Assembly (NCBI RefSeq): GCF_012848855.1
Contig: NZ_CP051630.1
Span: 351,501 to 415,500 of the forward strand
DNA length: 64,000 bases
Reading direction: 5' to 3'
From: Pyruvatibacter mobilis
GTDB taxonomy: Bacteria; Pseudomonadota; Alphaproteobacteria; CGMCC-115125
Shown here: positions 9,719 through 18,470 of the stretch, piece by piece
Numbering within the stretch: position 1 is the stretch's first letter
Layout: every line of letters begins with the position of its first letter
Notes under the pieces: generated by a model
The model's database searches: none
Told to the model about the DNA's origin: nothing
What the model saw: only the letters and a program-made list of their open reading frames with translations
Position numbers and translations under genes: made by a program

Positions 9719-11497
9719 ATGACCGCAACCCGGACCGCGAACCGGCGTGACCAGGATCACGTGCTCGCACCGCCGAAACTCGGCGCTGGTGTCTGGATTG
9801 CGTCGCTTGCGATCAACGTGCTGGCGCTTGGCCTGCCGATGGTCATTCTCCAAGTCTATGACCGTATTCTTCCCAATGAGGCACTTGGGACCTTCGCGCT
9901 CCTGCTGGGCGGCCTTGCGGTCGTGCTGGTACTGGATGCTACGCTGAAGATTGCGCGCGCCCATGTAGTTGGCTGGGCTGCTGCGCAATACGAACATCAG
10001 ACGGCGACGGAGCTGGTCGGGCGCTTCCTCTACGCAAGCCCGACGGAGATCGAGAGCGCACCGCCAGGTGTGCATCTAGACCGCCTGCAGGCCATCGACA
10101 CTCTCCGCGAGTTCTACGGCGGCCAGTCGCGGCTGCTGCTTGTGGACTTACCGTTTCTTGTCCTGTTTCTCGGGCTGATCTTCGTGATCGGTGGTGCCGT
10201 TGTTCTCGTGCCGGTCGCTATGATCGGTGTCCTGGCTGTCGCGTCCTTCTTCGCGGGTCGCGCTCTCAAGGAGAGGCAGGCCCAGAGGGCGCTGCTGGAT
10301 GACCGGCGCTACAGCTTCATCATCGAGGCATTGTCGGGAATCCAGACCATCAAGAGCATGGCCATGGAGCCCCAGATGCAGCGGCGCTATGAGCGTCTGC
10401 AGGCAACGGGTGCGGCATCGGCTTACCAGTCGATTGTGCTGGGCAATGCGGTCCAGACGATTGGCGGTGTCATCTCGAACCTGACAATGGTGCTCATCGT
10501 TTCGGTGGGTGCCCTGTTCGTCATTGACGGAAGCATGTCGGTTGGTGGTCTTGCGGCCTGCACGTTGCTTGGCGGCCGGGCGCTGCAGCCGTTGCTCCGC
10601 GGCATGAGTGTATGGACCCAGATCCAAAGCCTTGACATCGCGAGGGCGCAGGTGGCGGAGCTACAACAGATGGATCATGCGCCGGCGCAGGAACCCCAGC
10701 ATCTGGATGGGCTCAAGGGGGTCGTGTCGTTCCGCGATGTGACCTTCCGTTATCCAGGCCAGGAGCAGGCGCTGCTCGACAAGTTCAGCCTGATCGTCAA
10801 GCAGGGCGAGATGCTTGCGCTGACGGGGCCGGAGGGGGACGGAAAGTCCACCTTGCTCAAGCTCATCATGGGGGAGCTTGCGCCGGAGGCAGGCAATGTC
10901 ACCATTGATGAACATGATGCATCCGGTGGTGAGCGGGACAATCTCGCGCTCGACATTGCCTATGTCCCGCCGGTGGCAACGCTGTTCAAGGGCACGATCC
11001 TCGAAAACCTGACCATGTTCCGCGAAGGTGATGCGATTGACCAGGCGCGGGAGGCTGCGCGGATGATTGGGCTCGAAGAGGACATTCACCGGTTGCCGCA
11101 GGGCTATGACACGGAAGTCAGCCAGGGTGTGTCGGACGAACTGCCCGGCGGCATGATGCAGCGGATCATCATCGCCCGGGCCCTGGCGCGGAATGCCCGC
11201 GTGCTGCTGTTCGATGAGGCGAATGCGGGCCTTGATCGCAAGGCGGATACGCAATTGATGGATGCCCTTGCCAAGCTGAAGGGGACGATGACCATCGTTG
11301 CCGTCAGCCATCGGCCCTCCCTCATCCGCATGGCTGATCGTGTGGTGTCCATCCACAAAGGCAAGGCCCGTCTCAATCATTCCTTCGCGCCGCCCAAGGC
11401 CAGCCCGGCGCCCGCCCAGGCGGACGACGGTGATGCGGCTGCTGCGGCGTCGTCTTCAGACGCTGACCAGCCCATCCAGGCAGGAGGTGCCGCATGA
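9719..11497 (+). CDS. Type I secretion ABC exporter subunit 1 (degenerate Q-loop)
   Basis: A 592-residue ABC transporter with a fused membrane domain (hydrophobic helices from about residue 22) and a C-terminal ATPase, without any N-terminal peptidase-like domain. Walker A is GPEGDGKST (about 371-379), Walker B VLLFDEANAGLD, and the switch histidine is kept in VSHRPS. The Q-loop reads YVPPVATLF where a glutamine is normal, and the signature is LPGGM rather than LSGGQ. The C-terminus is A/S/D-rich. It opens the operon diverging from the adhesin and overlaps the next gene by 4 bp (ATGA). It most likely forms a heterodimer with the next gene product to export the adhesin through the inner membrane. 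Confidence 0.9.
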   Translation: MTATRTANRRDQDHVLAPPKLGAGVWIASLAINVLALGLPMVILQVYDRILPNEALGTFALLLGGLAVVLVLDATLKIARAHVVGWAAAQYEHQTATELVGRFLYASPTEIESAPPGVHLDRLQAIDTLREFYGGQSRLLLVDLPFLVLFLGLIFVIGGAVVLVPVAMIGVLAVASFFAGRALKERQAQRALLDDRRYSFIIEALSGIQTIKSMAMEPQMQRRYERLQATGAASAYQSIVLGNAVQTIGGVISNLTMVLIVSVGALFVIDGSMSVGGLAACTLLGGRALQPLLRGMSVWTQIQSLDIARAQVAELQQMDHAPAQEPQHLDGLKGVVSFRDVTFRYPGQEQALLDKFSLIVKQGEMLALTGPEGDGKSTLLKLIMGELAPEAGNVTIDEHDASGGERDNLALDIAYVPPVATLFKGTILENLTMFREGDAIDQAREAARMIGLEEDIHRLPQGYDTEVSQGVSDELPGGMMQRIIIARALARNARVLLFDEANAGLDRKADTQLMDALAKLKGTMTIVAVSHRPSLIRMADRVVSIHKGKARLNHSFAPPKASPAPAQADDGDAAAAASSSDADQPIQAGGAA

Positions 11498-13650
11498 GCA
11501 GCGCACATGCGTCATCCACGCGCCCGGGATCGCGGCTTGAAACGCTGCTGCATGGCGGCGGGCTATCGAGCTTCCAGCCTACTTCTGCAACGGGTGCCTG
11601 CCTGGTGCCGCTGTTGAACGCGCTTGGCTGGCGCGGCGAGGCACGGCATCTGGCGGAAGCCCTGCCTCACTTTGCGGATTCTCTGGACCTCAACGACCTG
11701 CGTATGGTCCTTGCCAATCTTCATTATGTGACAGTCCCCGAGCGCACGACCCTGGCTGATCTGCGCAGCGAGCTATTGCCCTGCCTGTTCGCGCAAGACG
11801 GCAAGACGGCCGGTCTCGTGCTTGAGCGCAATGGCGACATGCTCACTGTGCTCGACGGAGTGGTTGGTGATGTCATGGAGGTCGAGGCCAGCGCCACGCT
11901 GGGTACGGCCTATTATGTCCGCAAGGCGAGCGACGCGCTTGAGGAACAGGAGAAGGCGGCTCAGGCCAATTGGCTGGGGGACGTGATCGGACGTTTCCGT
12001 GGTGTCATCTGGCAGGCGTTGGCGCTGACCTTCGTGATCAATCTCTTCGCCGTCATCGTCCCGCTCTTCATCATGGGCGTGTATGACAAGGTGGTTGCGA
12101 CGCGCTCGGCCGAGACGCTTGGGTTCTTCCTTGGCGGTGTGCTGTTGGCGCTTGCAGCCGATGTCGGTTTGCGGCTGGTGCGCGGGCAGATGCTTGCCTA
12201 TGTGGGCGCGCGGCTGGACATGCTGATTGGTGCGGCGGCGTTCGAGAAACTCATGCATATGCCCGTCAGCATGACGGAGCGTGCGCCGATCGGGGCGCAG
12301 ATCGCGCGGCTCAAGCAGTTTGAGACCGTGCGCGAGGTGTTTACCGGGCCCCTGGCAGCGGCGGCGCTGGACATGCCGTTCGTCATTCTCTTTCTGGTCG
12401 CCGTTTTCATGATCGGCGGGGTTATCGGCTTCGTGCCGGTAGCACTGATCTTTGGGTTCGTGTTGCTGGGGCTGGTCTCCTGGCCGCTCAGCAAGGCCCG
12501 GGTGCAACGGCTGGGTGATGCCCGCTCGGCACGGCAGGCATTTCTGATCGAGGCAATCGACAATCACCGGGTGGTGCGCCAGTCGGGCAACGGGCTTCAC
12601 TGGCGCAACCGCTTCCGTGACCTGTCGGCCAAGAGTGCTGCCGCCCATCACGGGGTATCCCATCTCGGGGTCATCGTTCAGACGATCAGCCAATCGATGA
12701 TGATGGCTGCCGGCGTGGGGACGCTGGCCGTCGGTACGCTGATGGTCATGGAAGAGATGATGACCATCGGTGCGCTCATCGGCACCATGGCGCTGGTTTG
12801 GCGCCTGCTGGCGCCGATCCAGGCGGCGTTTCTGGGGCTTAACCGTATCGAGCAGGTGAAGCAGTCCCTGTCGCAGGTCAATGCGCTCATGCGCCTGCAG
12901 GTGGAACGGGCGCCCAATCAGCACACGTCCTTCTATCGCGACTTCAAGGGGCAGATCACCTTCAGCAAGGTCAGCTTCCGCTATACGCCCAAGGCCGAGC
13001 CGGCGCTTGTTGGTGTCGACTTCAAGGTAAAGCCAGGTGAGATGATCGCCATTACCGGGTCGAGCGGGTCGGGCAAATCAACCATCCTCAAGGTGTGCTC
13101 GGCGCTTTACATGCCGCAGGCGGGTGCGGTCGGTATTGACGGCAACGACCTGCGGCAGCTCGACAAGGGCGATCTGCGCAACGCCATTGGCTATGTGCCG
13201 CAACGGACAGCGGTCTTCCATGGGACTATCGCCCAGAACATGCGCCTGGCAGATCCGACTGCAAGCACAGAGCGCATTCACAAGGCTTTCGCTGAAGCGG
13301 GCCTGACGGACTTCATCGCGTCGCTGCCGGAGGGTATCGAAACGCGCATGACGGACCAGTTCCAGCGCCGGCTTGCCGACGGGCTGCGCCAGCGTTTCGC
13401 CCTGGCCCGGGCCTATGTGAAGGACGCTCCCATTTACCTTCTTGATGAGCCTGCAAACAATCTTGACGACGAAGGTGACGAGCTTTTGCGCCAGAAACTT
13501 GCGAAATTGAAAGGACGTTCATCCGTTTTAATGGTTACTCAACGCCCGTCCCATATGAAGATTGCAGACCGGGTTGTGGTTATCGACCAAGGGCGCGTTC
13601 TGATGGACGGGCCTCCGGACCAGGTCCTTGCTGAGTTGTTTGGGGGCTGA
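11494..13650 (+). CDS. Type I secretion ABC exporter subunit 2 with C39-like domain
   Basis: A 718-residue ABC exporter. Residues about 20-150 resemble the C39-like, non-proteolytic domain of HlyB-type exporters: the usual catalytic-cysteine context is replaced by SATGACLVPLL, so no leader cleavage is expected. Membrane helices follow from about residue 168. The ATPase has Walker A GSSGSGKST, Q-loop YVPQRTAVF and Walker B IYLLDEPANNLD. The signature is LADGL in place of LSGGQ, and the switch histidine is replaced by glutamine (MVTQRPS). It starts inside the end of subunit 1 (ATGA overlap), and the HlyD gene starts 3 bp after its stop, so the three are surely co-transcribed. Its defects complement those of subunit 1, pointing to an asymmetric heterodimer. 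Confidence 0.92.
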   Translation: MSSAHASSTRPGSRLETLLHGGGLSSFQPTSATGACLVPLLNALGWRGEARHLAEALPHFADSLDLNDLRMVLANLHYVTVPERTTLADLRSELLPCLFAQDGKTAGLVLERNGDMLTVLDGVVGDVMEVEASATLGTAYYVRKASDALEEQEKAAQANWLGDVIGRFRGVIWQALALTFVINLFAVIVPLFIMGVYDKVVATRSAETLGFFLGGVLLALAADVGLRLVRGQMLAYVGARLDMLIGAAAFEKLMHMPVSMTERAPIGAQIARLKQFETVREVFTGPLAAAALDMPFVILFLVAVFMIGGVIGFVPVALIFGFVLLGLVSWPLSKARVQRLGDARSARQAFLIEAIDNHRVVRQSGNGLHWRNRFRDLSAKSAAAHHGVSHLGVIVQTISQSMMMAAGVGTLAVGTLMVMEEMMTIGALIGTMALVWRLLAPIQAAFLGLNRIEQVKQSLSQVNALMRLQVERAPNQHTSFYRDFKGQITFSKVSFRYTPKAEPALVGVDFKVKPGEMIAITGSSGSGKSTILKVCSALYMPQAGAVGIDGNDLRQLDKGDLRNAIGYVPQRTAVFHGTIAQNMRLADPTASTERIHKAFAEAGLTDFIASLPEGIETRMTDQFQRRLADGLRQRFALARAYVKDAPIYLLDEPANNLDDEGDELLRQKLAKLKGRSSVLMVTQRPSHMKIADRVVVIDQGRVLMDGPPDQVLAELFGG

Positions 13651-13653
13651 CGG

Positions 13654-14997
13654 GTGAAACTCGGGCTTCACAGAATAAAACGCCGCTTGCTGGGTGCGCC
13701 GGATGAAAAACTCCTGGCGCTGCCGCTGGCGTTGGAAGAAGGCAAGGCACCGCGCGTTGCGAGCCTGATCCTGATGGTCGTCAGCGTCTTCGTCGGTCTC
13801 GCCATCGTCTGGGCTTCGCTTACGACGGTGCGGGAGCTTGCCGTTGCGGGAGGCCAGGTAGAGCCTGCGGGCTCTGTCCTTACTGTGAAGCACCTGGAAG
13901 GTGGGGTCATCGGAGACATTCTGGTCTCCAATGGCGAGCTGGTGGAAGCCGGGGACACGCTGGTGACGTTCCAGCCGACCCTGCTGGGTGCGGATCTGGA
14001 CCAGGCTGAGGTCAAGGCCGCAACGCTTGCGCTGACGGCTGAACGGTTGAAGGCCTTCATTGAAGAACGTGCCCCGGAATTCGACGTGGCGCCGGCCTAT
14101 GCGCATCTCGCTGAAGAGCAGCTTGAAGCCTGGCGGCTTCAGTCTGCGTCGCGCGGAGAGCAGCGGGCGGTTGCCACAAGCCGCATTGCGCAGCGTGAGG
14201 CTGAACTCACGTCGCTGAAGAAGCGGGTGGGGAACCTGGAAATCCAGGTGGAAATTCTGGAAGAGCAGATGGAGATGCGCCGCGGGCTTGCGGAAAAGGG
14301 CCTGGTGTCGCGCATCGCATTTCTTGAAAGCCAGCGCAGTGTCGAGCAGACCCGCGGCGAACTCATTTCAACGCAGGGCCGCGTGGCTGAAATTACCCAG
14401 GCCCTGATGGAATCGAACAGCGCCCTGTCGGAGCTGAATGCGCGGCTTGTGGATGAGGCCAAGCGCGAGCGGGCACAGGCGCTGGGCGAACTTGTCGAAG
14501 TGGAGAGCCAGATTGCCAAGGCTGAAGACCGGGTGAAGCGCCTCGCCGTGCGTGCCCCGGCCCGCGGCCTTGTAAAGGGCATTACCGTTCATTCGGTGGG
14601 GGATGTGGTGCGGCCGGGTGACCCGGTGCTTGAAATCGTCCCTGTGGATGACGTGCTTGTCGCGCAGGTGGAGGTGGACCCAAAGGACATAGGCCACATC
14701 ACCATTGGCGACCGCGCCCATGTGCGTATCACCACCTATGACCCCGCGCGCTTTGGTCAACTCGAAGGCAGCGTGTCGAAGATTTCCGCGTCCACCTTTG
14801 AAAACGACCGGGGCGAGCATTTTTATCACGCCACCATCGCGCTGGACCGGAATTTTGTCGGCAGCGATACCGACAAGCATCTTGTGTTGCCGGGCATGGT
14901 GGTCACTGCAGAGATCGTGACCGGCTCCAAGTCGATCGTGCGCTATCTGCTGAAGCCGGTCTTCCGATCTCTTGATACGGCCTTCTCAGAACGCTAG
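13654..14997 (+). CDS. HlyD-family periplasmic adaptor of the type I system
   Basis: A 447-residue membrane fusion protein with one N-terminal membrane segment (about 32-55), a lipoyl-like half (HLEGGVIGDILVSNGELV), a long helical coiled-coil section (about 120-285) and the returning half-motif RAPARGLVKGITVHSVGD with a C-terminal beta region. It would bridge the inner-membrane exporter pair to an outer-membrane TolC-type channel, which is not in this window. The start is GTG at 13654, three bases after the preceding stop. Family length and motif order fit HlyD/PrtE proteins. Confidence 0.93.
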   Translation: MKLGLHRIKRRLLGAPDEKLLALPLALEEGKAPRVASLILMVVSVFVGLAIVWASLTTVRELAVAGGQVEPAGSVLTVKHLEGGVIGDILVSNGELVEAGDTLVTFQPTLLGADLDQAEVKAATLALTAERLKAFIEERAPEFDVAPAYAHLAEEQLEAWRLQSASRGEQRAVATSRIAQREAELTSLKKRVGNLEIQVEILEEQMEMRRGLAEKGLVSRIAFLESQRSVEQTRGELISTQGRVAEITQALMESNSALSELNARLVDEAKRERAQALGELVEVESQIAKAEDRVKRLAVRAPARGLVKGITVHSVGDVVRPGDPVLEIVPVDDVLVAQVEVDPKDIGHITIGDRAHVRITTYDPARFGQLEGSVSKISASTFENDRGEHFYHATIALDRNFVGSDTDKHLVLPGMVVTAEIVTGSKSIVRYLLKPVFRSLDTAFSER

Positions 14998-15017
14998 GCC
15001 GTTTTTTTCTGCACCGC

Positions 15018-15629
15018 TTATGTTGTGGCCAGAGCCGCCTTGCAGGCGTCGCGGTCCTGCAGGCGTGTCCAATAGGCCGTAAGGTTCGGGAAATTGGGCA
15101 GGATGCCGAACAGATTGGCCAGATGCAGGCTGTAGCCCATCATGATGTCAGCCGCCGTGAATTTGTCGCCGAGGAGATAGGGCTTGTCGCTGAGCGTGTC
15201 TTCGATGACCGCCAGCATCTCGGCAACTTTCTTCGCACCGTCTTCCGCGACGGCCGGGATGCGTTCGTCTTCAGGGCGAATGACTGTGTGCTGAGCAATG
15301 GCCGAGAGTGGGGGCATCAGCGTGGCTTCAGCGAAATGGAACCATTGCAGGTAGACGCCATATTGCGCGCTGTCGGTGTCCGGCATCAGACGGCCCTTGC
15401 CATATGTCGCCAGAAGATACTCGAGGATCGCGCCGGACTCGAAGAGGCCGGTGTCGCCGTCGACCAGCGCGGGCACGCGGCCGAACGGGTTGAGCTTGAG
15501 GTAGGCCGGGTCCTTCAATGCGTCCGGGGTGAAGGGCAGCGTCTTCAATTCGAATTCGAGGCCGAGCTCGTTGAGAAGCCAGAGCACGCGCAGGGAGCGG
15601 GTGTTGGCGGCATGGTAGAGCGTGATCAT
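15018..15629 (-). CDS. Glutathione S-transferase family protein
   Basis: A 203-residue soluble protein with an N-terminal thioredoxin-like glutathione-binding domain (MITLYHAANTRSLRVLWLL; the cis-proline motif RVPALVDGDTGLFESGAIL) and an all-helical C-terminal domain. A serine in the first loop is the likely thiol-activating residue. It probably conjugates glutathione to electrophiles or reduces peroxides; the substrate cannot be read from sequence. It is a monocistronic unit on the minus strand, divergent from the arsenite methyltransferase gene 120 bp away. Confidence 0.92.
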   Translation of the reverse strand: MITLYHAANTRSLRVLWLLNELGLEFELKTLPFTPDALKDPAYLKLNPFGRVPALVDGDTGLFESGAILEYLLATYGKGRLMPDTDSAQYGVYLQWFHFAEATLMPPLSAIAQHTVIRPEDERIPAVAEDGAKKVAEMLAVIEDTLSDKPYLLGDKFTAADIMMGYSLHLANLFGILPNFPNLTAYWTRLQDRDACKAALATT

Positions 15630-15750
15630 GATGGCGATGTCCCTGACATAGTTGTGAGTTTGAGCGGGAGCCTAGCGCGCTTAAAAGTGGACGCAAGAGC
15701 AGGTGTTTGCCTGCAGATATACCGGTCCTGACATGTGGAGTGGCGGTCAG

Positions 15751-16632
15751 ATGGATAATTCGGCAGGGAATGTGGTGAAGGATGCGGTCAAGGCCCAGTA
15801 TGGCTCCACCGCGCGGGGCGCTGAGGCGCTGAACCGCGAGCAGACTGCCAAGGTGGCCAATGAGTTCGGCTATTCGCAGGCCGACCTCGCCGACATTCCG
15901 GATGCTGCCAATCTGGGATTGTCCTGCGGTAATCCGATTGATGCCGCAGGGCTGCAGCCGGGCGAAACCGTTGTCGATCTCGGTTCCGGTGGGGGGATCG
16001 ACATCTTCCTGGCAGCACGCGACGTGGGCGAGCGGGGCCGGGCCATCGGCATCGATATGACTGAAGACATGATTGCGCTGGCGCGGCGCAATGCCGAGAA
16101 GACCGGCACGGCGAATGCGGAGTTCCGGCTTGGTGAAATCCATCAGATGCCGGTGGACGATGCCAGCGTCGACTGCGTCATCTCCAACTGCGTGATCAAT
16201 CTGTGTGAGGACAAGCAGGCGGTGTTTGACGATGTGTTCCGCATCCTTAAGCCAGGCGGGCGCGTGGCGGTGAGTGACATCGTGCTGACGCAGGCCTTGC
16301 CGCCACAGCTGAAGGAAAGCCTGGATGCCTATGTGGGCTGCATCGGTGGAGCTGTGCCGGCACAGGTCTATGCGGACATGCTGGCCAGGGCCGACTTTAC
16401 GGACATCGTGGTCGCCAACAAGAATGTTGACCTCAATGTCTATGGTGAAGTGGATGGGCAGGCTGCGTGCTGCAGCACGCCGGAGCCGGAAACTGCGGCG
16501 TCCTCCTGCTGCGGATCGAGCGAGGCAATTGCGCAGGATGTGCATGGCGGGTTGCGGCAGGTGCTGACGGAAACAGACCTCAACAGCTATGCGGCCAGCG
16601 CCATCATAAAGGCGACCAAGCCCGCCGCCTGA
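15751..16632 (+). CDS. arsM: Arsenite S-adenosylmethionine methyltransferase
   Basis: A 293-residue class I SAM methyltransferase. Motif I VDLGSGGGIDIFLAAR and the acidic loop IGIDMTEDM bind SAM. Three conserved cysteines sit in family contexts: GLSCGNP, ISNCVINL and GCIGGA, which together ligate As(III) in ArsM enzymes. An extra Cys-rich stretch near residue 235-252 (AACCSTP, SSCCGSS) is common in bacterial ArsM. It would methylate arsenite to volatile or less reactive products in the cytosol. I chose ATG 15751; an upstream in-frame ATG at 15733 lacks a ribosome site. No arsR, arsB or arsC is next to it; the nearest gene is a divergent GST. Confidence 0.93.
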   Translation: MDNSAGNVVKDAVKAQYGSTARGAEALNREQTAKVANEFGYSQADLADIPDAANLGLSCGNPIDAAGLQPGETVVDLGSGGGIDIFLAARDVGERGRAIGIDMTEDMIALARRNAEKTGTANAEFRLGEIHQMPVDDASVDCVISNCVINLCEDKQAVFDDVFRILKPGGRVAVSDIVLTQALPPQLKESLDAYVGCIGGAVPAQVYADMLARADFTDIVVANKNVDLNVYGEVDGQAACCSTPEPETAASSCCGSSEAIAQDVHGGLRQVLTETDLNSYAASAIIKATKPAA

Positions 16633-16653
16633 CGCGCTTTGCGGATCGCAATG

Positions 16654-16690
16654 AAAAAGGCCGCAGCGGCATCCCCGCTGCGGCCTTTTC
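16654..16690. terminator. Bidirectional Rho-independent terminator
   Basis: AAAAAGGCCGCAGCGG, a short loop and CCGCTGCGGCCTTTTC form a strong hairpin with A- and T-tracts, placed between the convergent arsM and thiolase genes and able to serve both. Confidence 0.9.
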
Positions 16691-16708
16691 TTGTGCTTAT
16701 GCGTTAGG

Positions 16709-17854
16709 TCAGGGCGCTACACTGGACATGACGATGGAGCCGGAAGCGGCGAACATGCCGCCGACGCCATGACACATGGAGATTTCAGCACCGTCCACCT
16801 GCGCCGGTGCTGTGCCGCGCATCTGGCGGACGCTTTCCTGCAGGGCGTACATGCCATACATGCCCGAATGCATGTAGGAGAGGCCGCCGCCATTGGTGTT
16901 GAGCGGCAGCTTGCCGCCGGGGCGGGTGTTGCCTGCTTCGATGAATGCGCCAGCTTCGCCGCGTTCGCAGAAACCGAGATCCTCAAGGCCATAGATCGGC
17001 AAGTGGGCGAAGGCGTCGTAGATCATCAGATGATCCACGTCCGCGTGGGTGATGCCTGCCGACCGCATGGCCTCGGGCCCGGCCACCCGGAAGGCGCGGG
17101 AGGTAGTGAAATCCTCCATCTGGCTCACCATCGGCGTCTCGGTGCTCTCACCTGTGCCGAGGATGTAAACCGGCTTGTTGGGGAAGTCCTTGGCGCGGTC
17201 TGCTGATGTGATGATGAGGGCGCCGCCGCCATCGGTAACAAGGCAGCACATGAGCAGGCGGAACGGCCAGGCGATCATGCGTGAATTGAGCACATCATCG
17301 ACGCTGATCGGATCCTTCATATAGGCGCGGGGGTTCATCGCCGCCCATTCGCGCTGGACAACGGCAACGGACGCCAGTTGCTCCATGGTGGTGCCGGTTT
17401 CCTTCAGGTAGCGCAGCACCGGGATGGTGAACATGGAGGGCGGGCCCATGACGCCGTAGGGCACCTCGAACTGGCCGTTGAGGCTGGTGGGGCCGCGGCC
17501 GCCGCCGCGGTTGACGCCAACGCGGCTCTTGCCGCTTTCGCCATGGGTAATGAGCACGGTGGAGCAGAGGCCCGCTTCAATCGCCGCCATGGCGTGGCGC
17601 ACATGCAGCATGAAGGAGCAGCCGCCGACGGATGTGCCGTCGACCCATTTGGGCGTGATGCCGAGATAGTAAGCCAGGGTGCCGGGGTTTTCTCCGGCGG
17701 TGGCGACGCCATCGATGTCGCCGGGCTTGAGGCCTGCGTCTTCCATGGCGTTCAGGGCGGCGTCCGCGTGCAGCATGATCTCCGATAAATGCGGGATCTT
17801 GCCGAGGTCGGTGGTTTCAGCGGCGCCGACAATGGCTGTTGTTTTCTGTCCCAT
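16709..17854 (-). CDS. Thiolase-fold acyltransferase/aldolase partner (SCP-X/Ltp type)
   Basis: A 381-residue thiolase-superfamily protein. The N-terminal half has VDGTSVGGCSFMLHV, with a cysteine at the position where the nucleophile is expected, and the C-terminal half has NTNGGGLSYMHSG and HGVGGMF, thiolase-like glycine loops. Members of this branch work with a DUF35 (zinc ribbon + OB-fold) partner, and that partner is encoded 14 bp upstream here. Known pairs carry out thiolytic or retro-aldol cleavage of acyl-CoA side chains. The actual substrate is open. The nearby acyl-CoA dehydrogenase is consistent with fatty-acid or sterol-side-chain breakdown. Confidence 0.85.
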   Translation of the reverse strand: MGQKTTAIVGAAETTDLGKIPHLSEIMLHADAALNAMEDAGLKPGDIDGVATAGENPGTLAYYLGITPKWVDGTSVGGCSFMLHVRHAMAAIEAGLCSTVLITHGESGKSRVGVNRGGGRGPTSLNGQFEVPYGVMGPPSMFTIPVLRYLKETGTTMEQLASVAVVQREWAAMNPRAYMKDPISVDDVLNSRMIAWPFRLLMCCLVTDGGGALIITSADRAKDFPNKPVYILGTGESTETPMVSQMEDFTTSRAFRVAGPEAMRSAGITHADVDHLMIYDAFAHLPIYGLEDLGFCERGEAGAFIEAGNTRPGGKLPLNTNGGGLSYMHSGMYGMYALQESVRQMRGTAPAQVDGAEISMCHGVGGMFAASGSIVMSSVAP

Positions 17855-17868
17855 CTGTCTGGCTCCTG

Positions 17869-18282
17869 TTACGCGGACGCGGGTTTGAACTTGGGCAGGG
17901 CGATGTCGTCTGACTTGTCCTCGAAGGTGACTTCAAGGGCCATATCGAGCTCAAGCGCTTCCGGCGTCTGCGGGCAGCCGACGATGTTGGTCATCATGCG
18001 GGGGCCTTCTTCCAGCTGCACAACGGCAATGGAGTGCGGCTCCTCGCCAAAGTCCGGACGCGGACGATGGTTGATGACGTAGGAATATAGCGTCGCCCTG
18101 CCGGACGCTTTTTCCACCTGCACGTCGCGCGAGCCGCATGCGGGACAGAAGGGGCGAGGCGGGAAATAGGCGGTTTCGCAGGATGAACAGCGCTGGATGC
18201 GCAATTCGCCTGCCTTGGCGCCTTCCCAGAAATGCGCCGTCTCCGGCGTGGGCTGCGGCAGGAACTGTTTTGGTGCCGACAT
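17869..18282 (-). CDS. Zn-ribbon/OB-fold protein (DUF35), partner of the thiolase
   Basis: A 137-residue protein with a short N-terminal helix, a four-cysteine rubredoxin-like zinc ribbon (RCSSCETAYFPPRPFCPACG) and a C-terminal OB-fold that binds acyl-CoA in related complexes. The start at 18282 has GGGAGAG just upstream; a longer in-frame version (to 18354) has none. Co-transcribed with the thiolase-fold gene downstream, it most likely forms a heteromeric enzyme with it. On its own it has no catalytic residues that I recognise. Confidence 0.88.
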   Translation of the reverse strand: MSAPKQFLPQPTPETAHFWEGAKAGELRIQRCSSCETAYFPPRPFCPACGSRDVQVEKASGRATLYSYVINHRPRPDFGEEPHSIAVVQLEEGPRMMTNIVGCPQTPEALELDMALEVTFEDKSDDIALPKFKPASA

Positions 18283-18470
18283 GGAACTCTCCCTTACGCG
18301 TTTCCTCTTGGGGTGTGGTTCGCGCGGGAGGATAGCGGGCGGGCCGGCAGACACAACAAAAGGTTAATGCGGCGCGACTTGTTAACCATGCATTGTGTCA
18401 AACTGGGAAACGGGCCGCGGAGTGCTTATGTTGCAGGAGTTGAAATCACCCCTGCCGAAAGGCCATTGAG

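Noticed and set aside
9719-13650. Bacteriocin-type C39 peptidase activity in the exporter pair
   Set aside because: Subunit 1 has no such domain and subunit 2 lacks the cysteine-protease context; the adhesin carries no double-glycine leader.
14998-15012. Terminator after the HlyD gene
   Set aside because: There is a T-run (GTTTTTTTC), but only a 4-bp AACG/CGTT stem; too weak to call.
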